Assembly: GCA_029204225.1 (NCBI GenBank)
Contig: CM055104.1
Location: forward strand, 49,078,933-49,142,932
DNA: 64,000 nt
DNA from: Diphasiastrum complanatum
Lineage: Eukaryota; Streptophyta; Lycopodiopsida; Lycopodiales; Lycopodiaceae
Direction: 5' to 3'
Below are positions 11,266-22,070 of the stretch, one piece after another. Under the pieces are notes generated by a model that ran no database searches, had not been told where the DNA came from, and saw only the letters and a list, made by a program, of their open reading frames with translations. The number at the start of each line of letters is the position of its first letter. Position 1 is the stretch's first letter. Made by a program: the position numbers and the translations under genes.

Positions 11266-12150
11266 TATACAAAGTGAATTCGAATTATCGCAACATCGTT
11301 CATTGTTTTTTATGAAAAAAACAAATAAATGGATTAACGACAATTTACTAGGGCTTGTGGCGATATGGTCTTTGATGTCATCGTCCACCGGTGTACCTTC
11401 AGAGTGTTGCAACTCTTGCACATCCTCTACATACTCCATGGCACATTTTGTTCTAAGCTCACCATTAGCTCATTTCCGGAATGCTAGCCTCTTGGAGGCT
11501 GATCCTTGTGTGACAGGATCAAATGCAAACAAACCAATTAAATCAATCAAACAAATCATTTGCAACCAAGACATGTCTTGTCTGGCTACAAAACTATTAA
11601 CGAAAATGAAATGATTGTGAAAAGCCATGCTCCTGACACGAGCTTGTGTTTGGCACCATCATCGATTCAAAAGACCATGAGACCAAGAAGACATTTTTGA
11701 CTACACGGGAATGTAGGACAATATGTAGTTTATATAAAATATGTCATTAAACTTTGATCAAATAAGCACTTAAAAGTATCAAAAGAAAGTATGCATAGGA
11801 TCATTACAGCTCATAATTTGTTCTTATTCTAAAGACAAGAAATCAGAATAGATCTATGGCATATTATAAACTTAATGCTGACTATTAAGCTAACTCTCAT
11901 TTTGAATTGCAGTTGTGAAGTGGATCTATGGAGCTAAGGGCAGCCCTAACATAGTGTAGAAACTTTCAAGATACTCATCTTGCTTCAAGGCTGGCTCCTA
12001 ACAGGTTCCAATGATAAGCTAATATTTACCTCACCAGTATTTGGAGCAATCCTAAACAGATGCATGAATCTAGTTGTTCGAGATGTCTCCTGTCCGGTTG
12101 ATTTTAGAAAGGGTTTCTCAATTCCCTATAGTCTATTTCTTCATAGCAGC
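11266..12150. other. No gene seen
   Basis: Open frames up to 148 codons occur on the plus strand near 11,168-11,614 but show no known domain and overlap the tandem duplication. The remainder is AT-rich non-coding DNA. Confidence 0.45.
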
Positions 12151-12202
12151 GATCCACAGCTGGAGTTTCAAATATTTATAAGCCTCGGATGGGTGATTGG
12201 AA

Positions 12203-12823
12203 GCAAGTATTCATTGGCTAGATAAGCCATCAAAAGCATTGATCTCATTACAATTAGCAGCGATCCTCAACAGGGACTTTTTCTTGTGGGAAGGTTTAGC
12301 GTCTGCACCAAATTTACATTAATAAAGTTATGAGTGGATCCTGTGTCAAAAAGGACATTAACAACTTGAACTTTAACTTTACCTTTTTTGCAAATAAGAT
12401 CATTAGGTCCAAAAACTAAAGAACTAAGGAAATAAACATTCATTTCATTACTTTGAGATAGATTAATTGAGGTTGAAACTTGTTTTTTGACGCAATCTTG
12501 TGCAAGGTGACCCTCGCCATTGCACTTGAAGCATAGGTTCTTCTTACGAGCTTCAGCTTTATCAATGCCACCCTGATGGTTTTTAAAGTTTTTTTTGGCT
12601 TTCTCCTCAAATGGGCAACTACGAGCAAGTATTCATTGTCCGGATAAGCCATAAAAAGCATTGATCTCGTTACAATTAGTAGCGATCCTCGGCAGGGATA
12701 CATAGCCTCAAATGGCCGACTGGCAGCAAGTATTCATTGGCCAGATAAGCCATCAAAAGCATTGATCTAAGTTACAATTAGCAGCGATCCCCAGCAGGGA
12801 TACATAGCCTCAAATGGGCGACC
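12203..12823 (+). repeat. 98-bp repeat array split by a gypsy fragment
   Basis: Units start CAAGTATTCATTG and run through AAAGCATTGATCT, then AGCGATCC, to CTCAAATGGGCGAC. Units 2 and 3 (12,628-12,725 and 12,726-12,823) are adjacent. Unit 1 starts at 12,203 and breaks near 12,276, and its end is found at about 12,606-12,627, so the gypsy fragment lies inside the unit. Weaker unit-like sequence flanks the array (about 12,150 and 12,900-12,960). Confidence 0.75.
12285..12600 (-). pseudogene. Ty3-gypsy gag-protease fragment
   Basis: The minus-strand frame is open for about 100 codons. It contains a CCHC zinc knuckle (CFKCNGEGHLAQDC) and, 50 residues on, the retropepsin active-site box VLFDTGSTHNFI. 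That order is the gag/protease junction of a Ty3-gypsy element. The frame stops soon after the protease box. No LTR or RT accompanies it, so it is an isolated fragment inserted into the 98-bp repeat array. Confidence 0.85.
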
Positions 12824-12971
12824 AAGCGAAATAAAAGGTTCGATCTTTTCCATTTGGCTGAGGTTGGCTTCCTCCGGTTTTTTTTCGCAGCCTTTTGGCA
12901 GCAAGTATTTATACAACTGGAATTTTAGAGATTTATGAGCTTTAGACGGGCAATTGGCATCAAGTAGTCAT

Positions 12972-13121
12972 TAGAGTATAACCTGTGTTTGTTCCTGCAG
13001 CATATCTTTTTTAATGCAATCAGGGAGGGTGACGAGGAGCGCAGATGGTTCCCCATCCTCGTCACCCTCCCTGATTGCATTAAAAAAATCTGCTGCAGGA
13101 ACAAACACAGGTTATACTCTA
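12972..13121. repeat. Long inverted repeat, 66-67 bp arms
   Basis: Arms 12,972-13,038 and 13,056-13,121 are almost perfect reverse complements, from AGAGTATAACCTGTG to GGGTGACGAGGA on the left, separated by a 17-nt loop. Transcription would give a long hairpin. The loop contains GCGCAGATGG, the core of the palindromic satellite that follows. It may be a fold-back element or a recent inverted duplication. No target duplication was identified. Confidence 0.9.
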
Positions 13122-13184
13122 TTCCCCATCCTCGTCACCCTCAATAAACTTGATTTTTTGAACACATTGTTTTAGAAAAAAGAG

Positions 13185-13495
13185 AGTGAGGACCATCTGC
13201 GTCGGCGCAGATGGTCTGCCATCTCTCTTGTGCAACTGTTTTTTTTAGGTAAGCAGGGATGGGAAACCAACTGCGCTAGCATAGATGGTTTTTCATCCCT
13301 CACTTTTCACAAAATACAACGAGGTGCAATCAAAAAATAGTATCTAAATGTGATGGGAAACCATCTACACCAACGCAGATGGTTTTCCAGCCCTCGCTTT
13401 CTCACAAAAAACATGATTTGCTAACTAAAACCAGTATCCAAACGAGATGGGAAGCCATCTGCGCCAGCGCAGATGGTTTCTGTCCATCGATGTTC
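13185..13495. repeat. Satellite of palindromic CCATCTGCG units
   Basis: Four units, near 13,193, 13,265, 13,362 and 13,452, share the self-complementary core CCATCTGCGC-x-GCGCAGATGG with variants, usually inside GGGAAACC...GGTTTCCC arms and followed by TCACAAAAAA-type spacers. Spacing is about 72-97 bp. A half unit sits in the loop of the inverted repeat at 13,040. Confidence 0.8.
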
Positions 13496-13660
13496 ACAAA
13501 AAAGGATAAAAAATCTACGAACTCTCTTATTTGATTAAGTACCTCCAAAACAAGTGTTCTAGAATCTGTCACGCTCGTGAATCCGTCACCTCAAAGAATG
13601 TGTGCTGACACTCGTCAATCCTACAAATCTAGAATGTCAATCCTTCGAATTCCAGGGACA

Positions 13661-13738
13661 ATGGAGGTCGTTGATTGCAGGGGGATGATGGAGGTCACTG
13701 ATCGTAAGGGGGTGATGCAGGTCGTTGATCGTACCCAA
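13661..13738 (+). repeat. 27-bp tandem repeat, three units
   Basis: Units ATGGAGGTCGTTGATTGCAG, ATGGAGGTCACTGATCGTAA and ATGCAGGTCGTTGATCGTAC (first 20 bases each) follow one another at 27-bp spacing, so the frame would encode a nine-residue repeat. Confidence 0.8.
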
Positions 13739-13740
13739 CC

Positions 13741-14226
13741 TTGCAGTTTGAGAGTAGTATTGACTGTCATAGTAGACAGGCACATACAATTCAAAAACGT
13801 CATGGGCCTTCCTTGGTTGTGGACATAGATGATGATAGGAGTCACATACCAGAATTCATTCAAGCTACCAAGGAAAGGGGCCACCCTAAAAACCTTATCT
13901 TTCAAGCAGATGGAAGTGCACTTGGACAAGGTATAGAAGTACCTCAGACCTTAGCGGCTCTCCCTCAGGCAGGTGACTTTGTTTTCCAGCACAGGCAAGA
14001 GGTGGTGGAATGCATAGTACATGACACAATTTGGGTAGTTAGGAAAATTAACATTGGTAGTCGTGTGAAGTGCCTTGGATGGATCCCAAAGAGTGGAAAA
14101 TGCAATCGTGCAATAACAAATTCATTGAAAGGCACTCCTGTCCCATATTTTTTTTCTACAAGAAGCCATCCAAACGGGAAGTATACATCCAAACTTATCC
14201 ATGAATACAATACTTATTGTTTTTAG
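13741..14226 (+). CDS. Orphan ORF, 161 codons
   Basis: I do not recognise this protein. The frame is open for 161 codons, with hydrophilic N- and C-terminal parts, a VECIVHDTIWVVRKINIGSR stretch in the middle and no signal peptide or membrane segment. It follows the 27-bp repeat, which is open in another frame. Codon use is mixed and no splice context was verified. It may be an exon of a host gene, a fragment of an element, or chance. Confidence 0.25.
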   Translation: MQFESSIDCHSRQAHTIQKRHGPSLVVDIDDDRSHIPEFIQATKERGHPKNLIFQADGSALGQGIEVPQTLAALPQAGDFVFQHRQEVVECIVHDTIWVVRKINIGSRVKCLGWIPKSGKCNRAITNSLKGTPVPYFFSTRSHPNGKYTSKLIHEYNTYCF

Positions 14227-15500
14227 ATGGGGCGAATGGCAAAATGGCATGATTTGAAATGGAAAAAGCAATTGTCATTATGCATTTGAATGTTCGGCAA
14301 ATTGATTTCCATTAGATAGCTTGCACAATCCTTTATGGGGTGTTTGTGATTAGTTGAGTTGGCAAGTCTAGTTAGTAAGGAATTATACTTTCTCCCTAAC
14401 ACTTAGTTGTTTTGTATTGCCAACAATAATTTCTTACAAACATATGCAAAGGTGATGGTAGGTTGTTCACTTGGACCTATGACTGTTGTATTGGTAGTTT
14501 AATTTACATGTCATGTCTTTTATAGTGTTAATGGCTGTTGTAAGGGTTGACATTTTGAAATAGTGGCAAGATGTTGTAGAGGGTGACATTTAGAAATAGA
14601 AAAAACTTGATCTGAACTCAAAAAGGCTCGGTTTGGAAAGCCCACCATCAGTAGCCAACTCATATCATCTAAGCAACAACCAAACAACCAACTAAGCAAC
14701 TCCAATGTAACAACATACCAACTCAGAGATTGATCACAGGTTAGTCATTTGATAGAATCATATAGTCCTATTCACAGCATTGAAGGTAAATGGCTATGCA
14801 TATTGTATTGGAGACAGTGAAAAAGAGTGCTTTTTACTTGTATATTCTTTTGTGTGAAAAGCAATACTGGAAAAAGCTCGCTTCGAACACAAAAAAGCTC
14901 GTCTTCAAAAGCTCACCCAAAAAAGCTCGCCGCAAAAAGCTCACCAAAAAATTACACCCCAACCAACTCATGAAGCTCATTGTTCAATCTATTACTTAGA
15001 TGTTTATGCTCAACACATTTTGGCTCATTCATTTCCAATTTGAATTTTGTATGATTGATCTTTTTCAACATTCTCAAGTGATTGCTCACAGGAACAACTG
15101 TAGTACATTGTTCGTGATTGTCCATTGATTTTGCAATCATAGTGTCCTTGTTAGTGTGTTTGCAAATTTCATCTTTTCAATTGATTTTCTTTCAATTCCA
15201 ATGTCATGTATTTTTAATGCATAGGTGTTCATAAGATAATAGTGCCTCAAAGTGTCTTAAATAAGGATAGCAAGCCAAAAAGGGCTTAAAGTGGACTTAA
15301 CAAGAGCTAGTAGTGCCTAACTAGATTTCAAGATAGTTATATTTAGTTTAGACATGAGCCTTGTGTGGAAAATTTTTTAGTATTGTGTGATAGTGTTCAT
15401 AACACTATAGTGGGGTTTTTGTTGGTATGTAACGAGCCATTGGGTACTAGTTGTGATAATGCCTTAGAAGTTGATATAGTACAATTAGCATCTGTTAGTT
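14227..15500. other. No gene seen
   Basis: Non-coding DNA. About 14,870-14,950 repeats the word AAAAGCTC several times. No recognisable domain in any frame. Confidence 0.5.
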
Positions 15501-15506
15501 TCGAAA

Positions 15507-16450
15507 TCAATAAGGTGCATCGTATTTGATCTTGAAGATCCATTTGCAATCAATGATATTGCAGCCAATAGGGGCTTCGACTAGTGACCATGTCTGGTTC
15601 TTGATCAGAGAGGAATATTCTCTATCCATAGCTTCTCTCTTGAGATCAGAGTCTAGTTGTTTGAGAGCCTCTTCGACTGTCATCGGTTCCTGTATCAAGA
15701 GACATGCAGACTCAGGATTATACCTTGTGGGCTGCGTGCGCACTTAGCTTGATCTTCTGGGAGGAATCGACTGATAAACCACTCCTAGGACTTGTTGCTG
15801 GGTAGCAACAACGTCTTTGTCTGATTCGCTGTCAAAAGGTGGGTCGACAATGGACACGCCTGAGCCAAAAACTCTGATTGTCGTGTTAATGACAGGTGAT
15901 GAAGGTTCTCCTGGAACAATATCCTTGTCTTTGATGTCGATGAACTGATCCTCAATAAAGAATGTATCTCGGGTGTACAAGACTTGCTAGGTGTCAGGAT
16001 CATACAGCTTGTATGTGTTATTAGATGCAGTATATCCAATCAGGATGGTCTTGAGACCTTGGAAGTCAAATTTTTTCCTCGTGTCTTTTAGGATCTGCGC
16101 GTAGGCAACGCATCCGAACACTCTTAGGTTCTTCACAGAAGGCTTAGAGCCTGTCCACACCTCATCGGGTGTCTTGCCTGAGAGGGCCTTGGTTGAACAT
16201 CTGTTGTGCACATAAGCTGCAGTGGAGACAGGTTCGGCCCATAAGCTCTTGGGCAACGATGCATGCGCTAGCATACATCTGGCTGATTCAACTAGGGTAC
16301 GGCGCTTCCTCTCGGCTAAGCTATTAGACTGAGGACTGTAAGGAGTGATGAATTACTGCTCAATGCCTTGGCTTTGGCAGTATTCCTTAAACTTGGTAGA
16401 GATATATTCCTCACCATTGTATAACCTTAGGGCCTTGGTCGATTCGACTG
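15507..16450 (-). pseudogene. CP4 integrase C-half, linker and RT start
   Basis: Minus-strand pieces: EEYISTKFKEYCQSQGIEQ, a stop where CP relatives read Gln, then SLAERKRRTLVESARCMLAH and NLRVFGCVAYAQILKDTRKK from integrase. The acidic linker follows at 15,980-15,744. The RT start ALKQLDSDLKREAMDREYSS with CKWIFKIKYD ends the element. Catalytic RT motifs are absent because the element is cut there. Confidence 0.85.
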
Positions 16451-16567
16451 CCCCTTGTTGTTGTTCTTTGCTTGTAGTATCTGGTAGTCTTGAATTTTGT
16501 GGTTGTTTCGCTTGTAGTATCTGCTGAACAGCTTCTTCTTCATCTGCGGATTCGACTGTTCCTTGTG

Positions 16568-17249
16568 CTATGCTGGTTTCTGGTCTTGCTTTGTTTGCTT
16601 CGGGCCTTTCTTCTTCTTTTGCTTAGTCATTCTCTTGTTCGTGTAAAAAGCGTGAGAATCAGCTGAGGAACTAGAGGCTTCGTTCCTCCACGTGTCTTCC
16701 TGCAACAACATTGTAATGGCTCTCGAAAGAGTCAGTTCTAGATGTGTCGTGATGATCATCACCTAGCTGTCGTATGAGCTTGGTAAGCTTGTAAGCAGTT
16801 GCATCACTGCGTCTTGATCGTCTATGACAAATCTAATACTGGCCATTTGCTTCAGCAGGTTCTTGAATTGGTTGATGTGATTCTGCAGGGAATCACCATT
16901 CGCCATCTTGAGGGAGTAAAATTTTCTCCTAAGATGTAGCTTGGAAGCTATATCGTGCACTTCATATAGTGTGCTCAAGATGTCCCAGACTTCCTTGGAT
17001 GTTTGGGCTTCGGATACATGCCCAATCTGGGTATCCAAAATGTTGAGGATGATCAGCGCGAACGCTTTGCCATCCTTTAGCTTCCATCTGGATTGTTGCA
17101 TCGTCAGCTTCGGGTTTCTTTTCTGCACCTGTAACAACGTCATACAATTCTTTAGCCATTAGCACTGTTTTCATCTTAAATTTCCACAAATGGTAATTGG
17201 CTCCATCAAGCTTGTTCATGATAGGACTGGATTTCTCTTGGGAATCCAT
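16568..17249 (-). pseudogene. CP4 gag
   Basis: The minus-strand frame from 17,249 encodes a copia gag start (LDGANYHLWKFKMKTVLMAK). A frame change near 17,105 leads to the UBN2 core (VWDILSTLYEVHD, LRRKFYSLKM, LTSLPSSYDS) and then to a lysine-rich tail near 16,600. It closely resembles the gag at 26,177-26,733 in CP3. A knuckle-like NHKIQD segment follows near 16,520, but its Cys positions are replaced. Confidence 0.85.
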
Positions 17250-17392
17250 GTAAAAGATTAGTCTAGGTGATAGGAATACCTATAAGTGACTTAAGTATGA
17301 AAATCTGGTGCGAAAATACAAAACAAGAAGACAATTACTCTATCGGCTAGTAGAGTCTTGTTACTGTGGAAGCTTATCAGGCTACTGAAAAA

Positions 17393-17404
17393 GCTCTGAT
17401 ACCA
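17393..17404 (-). other. CP4 primer binding site
   Basis: GCTCTGATACCA is the reverse complement of the tRNA-iMet site. TGTTGGGGTG follows at 17,405, as expected for the end of a minus-strand LTR. Confidence 0.88.
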
Positions 17405-17990
17405 TGTTGGGGTGTGACTAAGAAACGAAAATAGCTCGAAAAGAAATGAACACGAATGGAAAGTGTTCATGTGCATCGGAATGAGCTATCTCACTCTTTC
17501 CCTAAGCATGACTACGCCTATCAGAGTCAAAAGAATGTTAGTGATAGAAATCACGTTCAATCTGATTACGTAGCCAGACATTAAGCATGAAGACATCAAA
17601 ATGATAATTCGTCACGAATAGCTAGACCAGTTGCGAATTAGTCGCGAAAGACAAGACTAAATATTGGTCGTGAACAACTAGACTAATAATAATTCGCGAA
17701 GAGTAGACTACCAAATTAGCAATAAGAAAGTCAGACAGAAAGTAGAAAAACATTACAAAATTGATGCAAATCTAAATGCAGAATCAAACAGAGCTGTATC
17801 AGATTAAGTATAGCAAAATGTACAAGTCAATAACGAGAGCACAAGACAATAGCGGACGAAACCACGTGCTTCACAAAACTAATCCAATTTGTAAAAAGAA
17901 ATTAACCTATTATTAACAATACAAAGAATCGATGCGCGAAAGCATCTACTTGGTCTATCTCTGATATGCTTCTGATACATGCTATATTTT
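17405..17990 (-). repeat. CP4 5' LTR (right edge uncertain)
   Basis: The LTR starts at 17,405 beside the primer site. No second copy exists in the window, so the outer edge is a guess. Words related to TCGCGAA recur between 17,600 and 17,710. Beyond it to 18,600 I see only non-coding DNA, with short hydrophobic open frames at 17,966-18,223 that I do not recognise. Confidence 0.5.
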
Positions 17991-18689
17991 ACACACACTT
18001 TGTTTGCTTGGTTCTTGCTCATTTTTTAATATGCAGATGGTTATATATTTTACGTTCTTTTCAAACTCAGAGGTTAGGCTGCTTGGCAAAGCATCTAAGA
18101 CTGGGAAGAATCTTGCAACATTTGGCGTCCGTTGCCATTGTTGTTTTACCATTAGGCACTGTCTCTGTTTTTTCTGTTTGCTTGCTCTTCTTGCAAAATC
18201 ATTTTAAACCAGTGTCCTATTAATCTTGAGCATTCTTTTGATGCATAGTCTGCTCTTCTCTGAACCATTTTCCATTGACAATCATCAAGAAATCAGATGC
18301 TCACATTTTCTTGAAATATTCACGACAACCCAGAAACTCACAAAACTCCACAAGCGCTGAATCTGAGTTCCACTTTACAAACGTCATAACACAGTCTAAA
18401 CGAGAAGCCACTGGTTCTCCGTTATCAGATTGTTTGTGCATATGGTATGCAAGAAAACATCCCAGACATCATTGCTCAAGCAGATGTAGCACACTGCAAA
18501 TCCACAGATGTTTACGTTCTATAGTTGAAGGGTAATATAAACTACTTCCGCAGCTGAACTCATTCCCTTCACCTCGATCTGCACACCTCAACCATTCCCT
18601 GCACATGCTCTCCATGCTCTCCAGACCCTCCCACACACACCTCCTACAACCAAAGCATTTCCTTCATCTCTCACGTTCCTACACCTCCA

Positions 18690-19060
18690 TACAAACCACT
18701 TCGACCGAGGCCTCTAGAAGCAATCTCAACAGACGCCCATTTTTTGAAATCTCGACCGAAGCCCTGACACCCGTCTCAACCGAAGCCATTTTTGAAATCT
18801 CAACCAAAGCGTTTGCGTCAGATCTCAATTGGAGCATTCCAATCAGATCTCGACTGAAGCTTTCGCGTCAGATCTCGACCGAAGCTTTCGCGTCAGATCT
18901 CGACCGAAGCTTTTGAGTCAGATCTCAATTGGAGCGTTCGCATAAGATCTCAATTGGAGCCTAGTCAGATTTCAACCAGAGCATTCCCTAGATCTTGATT
19001 GAGGCAATTAGGTCAATTCTCGACCAGATCAATTAACTCCCATCTCGATCGGCTCAAGAC
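18690..19060 (+). repeat. Minisatellite, about 25-30 bp units
   Basis: Degenerate repeats of TCTCGACCGAAGC and GCGTCAGATC, with the variant TCTCAATTGGAGC. The central part (about 18,850-18,930) has units of 25 bp. The 103-codon frame over it (18,605-18,916) is a product of the repeat. Confidence 0.8.
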
Positions 19061-19499
19061 CAAAACCCATATCAATAGAAAGCCCTTCTCATTCTGAGTC
19101 TTTTCCTTGACTTCCTCAAAAATCCTAAAAAGTCCAAAAATACCAAAAATTCTAAAAATCCCAAAAACATCAGAAACTCATACTCAACACAAAAAAAGAC
19201 ACAACAGTACCCAATGGACCCACATACAAATCCTAAAATACCAGAAGAAAACCAATATGGTACCCACACTGTCAGGCTACGCATCCTGCTGATGCTTGTC
19301 CTTCATATCAGCCTATCCAAGCACATACAATCCAACAATATAAATAACAATCATCACAGTCTAGACATTCCTTGACTTATCATGAATATCCACCTGAAGT
19401 CTTGAAATTCATGAACATCGCTTCTCCAAGAACTCAACTCCAAGAATAGCCCGATAAAAATGTGCGTGCTATTTTTTATTTTTTATTTCACCTAATTTG

Positions 19500-19846
19500 G
19501 GATGTCAGAATTCGACATCCAAATGCGTCGGACAGACGTCGGATAGACGTCAGACACACGTCGTGGACACACGTCAGACCTTTTTTTTTATCATTCTATT
19601 CACAGACGTCGGATTCCGACGTGTTTTTGGGACGTCGGATGGGAGTTGGACATCTGTCGGACAATTTTATGGATCATTTTGGATTTACAGACATCAGAAT
19701 CTGACAAGTTTTGTGGACGTCGCAATGCGACGTCCACGTCAGATAACAAGCAACGTCTTTGGACGTCGGATTGCGACGTCCACGTCCGATGTCGCAATTC
19801 GACGTCCACGTCGGACATCGCAATCTGACGTCCACGTTGGAAAGCA
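19500..19846. repeat. GACGTC-rich palindrome cluster
   Basis: Dense copies of GACGTC and GACGTCGGA words occur in both orientations. They include the near-perfect palindrome GGACGTCGCA-A-TGCGACGTCC near 19,715 and similar ones near 19,762 and 19,790. Frames on both strands stay open (80-159 codons) because of the repeat. The ACGT cores resemble bZIP-type binding sites, but the cluster looks like a decayed satellite. Confidence 0.8.
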
Positions 19847-20238
19847 TATTTGGAGAAGAGGAGATATACTCTCTTATACTAGAGACCCCAATCTCAAAAG
19901 CTTCATCCGTTGCTCTTGCTTCAATTTTCTTACCGGGGCAAGAGTATACAATTTCTAATAAGAATATGGGATACCTACTCAGAGCTTTGAATGGAGAGCA
20001 AATTGCCTTCGAAGAAATTGTTTTTAAGAAATTCTATAAATTAGTCAAGGATAAACGATTTTCTAGGCTAGGTTTGCAGTTTAGTATATTATGCATGCAT
20101 GATGGAATCTTATTTGTACAGGAGGACATCAGGAGTGCACCAATGCTGCCAGAGTTAGCTCCTTCCATTGAGGACGACTCTCAGATGTGGATATCAAAGG
20201 TGACCTCTATTGACTTTGCATTATTATCTTCAACATAA
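19847..20238 (+). CDS. Orphan ORF segment after the GACGTC cluster
   Basis: About 130 codons are open downstream of the repeat and end at 20,238. The translation (for example FEEIVFKKFYKLVKDKRFSR and APSIEDDSQMWISKVTS) looks protein-like rather than repetitive, but I recognise no domain. It may be an exon or part of a transposon. Its start is unknown because the upstream open frame is repeat-derived. Confidence 0.25.
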
Positions 20239-20419
20239 CAGAATGCGAGTTAAGTGAGGATGTTCTCTCCTTCATCATAATACAAGCCACTCTCCAGCAG
20301 TGAAAATTCAAGAACCAGAGGAAGAGGTAGAAGAAGATTTCCCATGCAACCTAAATTGAGCTATTGACCTCCTATTCTTGCATTGAAGCAGTCTTCACCA
20401 TGCATGTGCTCCTATGTCC

Positions 20420-20800
20420 AATTATAGGTTTGGGCCCTCATATGATTATTACAGGCCAAGCTCGGAATGACGAGGCATAACCAATAACCATATACACCTG
20501 GAGTGACCGGCTATCCATGTCAAAAATTAATCTGATTCCCTTATATAGGACATGGATGTAACACATCCGTTTCTCATTATCAATGTGGAAGGTTGTAACT
20601 TCAAATTCTATGGGTAATATCGGGTGCATTCCATATACAAGGTAATATAGAGTCTGTCTAGTTGTAATTTTCTCGGCAGTTCGATAAGCCCATAAAACTG
20701 ATGGTAACTTCTGATCCCAATAGGAAGAATGTATTTCTATCACTTTGTTCAGAATTTTGCATAAGATTTTGTTAGCTCGCTCAATAAGTCCATTCGCTTT
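20420..20800 (-). pseudogene. Ty3-gypsy integrase fragment
   Basis: The minus strand reads ANKILCKILNKVIEIHSSYW, DQKLPSVLWAYRTAEKITT and YYLVYGMHPILPIEFEVTT, the C-terminal half of a gypsy integrase core and its following domain. The frame is cut precisely at 20,800, where the CP2 LTR begins, so CP2 inserted into or next to this gypsy copy. The tail beyond FEVTT is degenerate. Confidence 0.86.
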
Positions 20801-21302
20801 TGTACTTTGTTAGTTAGAATTAGTACACTTGTAAAACGTTGGTAGAATTTCATGCATGGCAAGTGACAAATGTCACATAGACTCAAGATGTCACTTTAGT
20901 TGTCATTTTGGAATGGATAGTTGTGGTTCTACCTCGAGCTACCTCAAACTCCATAAATATGTGTAGCTCTCCTCACAATCAATGATGAAGAACCAAAGTT
21001 TTGTAGCTACCTCATGCCATTTTGGATCTAAACTATTTTGCTTATTATCTCTCCAGCTTTCTCTCTCTAACTCGTGTTGAAGCTAATGCTAATACACTGA
21101 AAACTTGTACTCTTACTTATTATTGATTAGTTGCTATCATATTCTGATGCTTACCATGCTAGATTTTGGTTAAGCCATTCCTTCTGAACTAGATCTTGCT
21201 AAACAATCTAGAATCAGGATACTATGCTAATCACAAAGCTTAATCAAGATCAATCATACTTGTGGACATTCCCCACACGTGTGAATTCTGGAAATTTTGT
21301 CA
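20801..21302 (+). repeat. CP2 5' LTR (family A, 502 bp)
   Basis: TGTACTTTGTTAG to TTTTGTCA, same length as the CP1 LTR. CACACGTGTG lies at 21,274-21,283. The primer site TGGTATCAGAGCC follows at 21,303, and CACGTGTG recurs in the leader at 21,490-21,497. Confidence 0.92.
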
Positions 21303-22070
21303 TGGTATCAGAGCCAAATTAAGCTTTGCATGCTAACATCTCTGATTGTACATGAAACTGAGAGCTAAATCAAGCAAAAAAGTAGTTTTGCACTTTTTCT
21401 CACCTTTCTCTTAAGTGTATTTGGATCAAATCGGATTGGAACTGAATTTTCAGACCTGAAAAGTGGTAGTACGGAATTCTGGAATTCCGCACGTGTGAAA
21501 ATCAGAGATTTTCAGTCCCTATGTTCTCCTTGCTAATAGATCCAAAGATAGCAGTGTTATAGCTTAATGTAAAGTTACGATCAATACTTTCTATAAAAAT
21601 TAAAACCAAATTAATCTGATGTGTCTAGCAAGTGTTATAAGCTCTTAAAGAGGATAGGGATAGGTCCAAAATCCGAGTGACAACATTTTGATTTGATTCA
21701 ATCTTGCTTTGTTATGAATCCATTGTTTTGAGCATCCTACACAAGAAACTGAAGATCAAGACTGAGTTTGAAGTAATGAACACCTTTTGAGCCTTCTGAG
21801 AGTCAATTGTGTTTTCTTTTGAAGCATTTCACACATGCCAAGAGTAGGATTCAAACTAGCCAAAGTGTCTCAATCCACTTTGTGTGTCTGATCTAAATAA
21901 CTTGTTTTGTGAAATATTTGAGAGTCATCTCAAATACAGTTGCAAGTGTTTCACATAGGAAGGTGGAAAATCCTTGAAAATACCTATAGTGAAAGAGAGC
22001 AGCAGCTTTAAGTCTAGTTGGAACAAGCTCAAACATGTCTCAGTCCAATAACTGAGAAGTCTTCATTAAA

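Larger units (their letters stand above)
15507..17404 (-). mobile_element. Ty1-copia element CP4, family B (defective, minus strand)
   Basis: From right to left: primer site (17,393-17,404), leader, gag, a decayed zinc knuckle, the second half of integrase, the linker and the start of RT, ending near 15,507. The protease and first half of integrase are missing between about 16,450 and 16,560, and everything after the first RT residues is missing at the left end. The 5' LTR begins at 17,405 and extends right. Confidence 0.87.

Noticed and set aside
11168-11614. 148-codon plus-strand frame
   Set aside because: It starts in a tandem duplication, has no domain, and lies antisense to the possible methyltransferase upstream exon.
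13185-13495. CRISPR-like array
   Set aside because: Units are palindromic with diverged, related spacers and uneven spacing in plant nuclear DNA; there are no cas genes.
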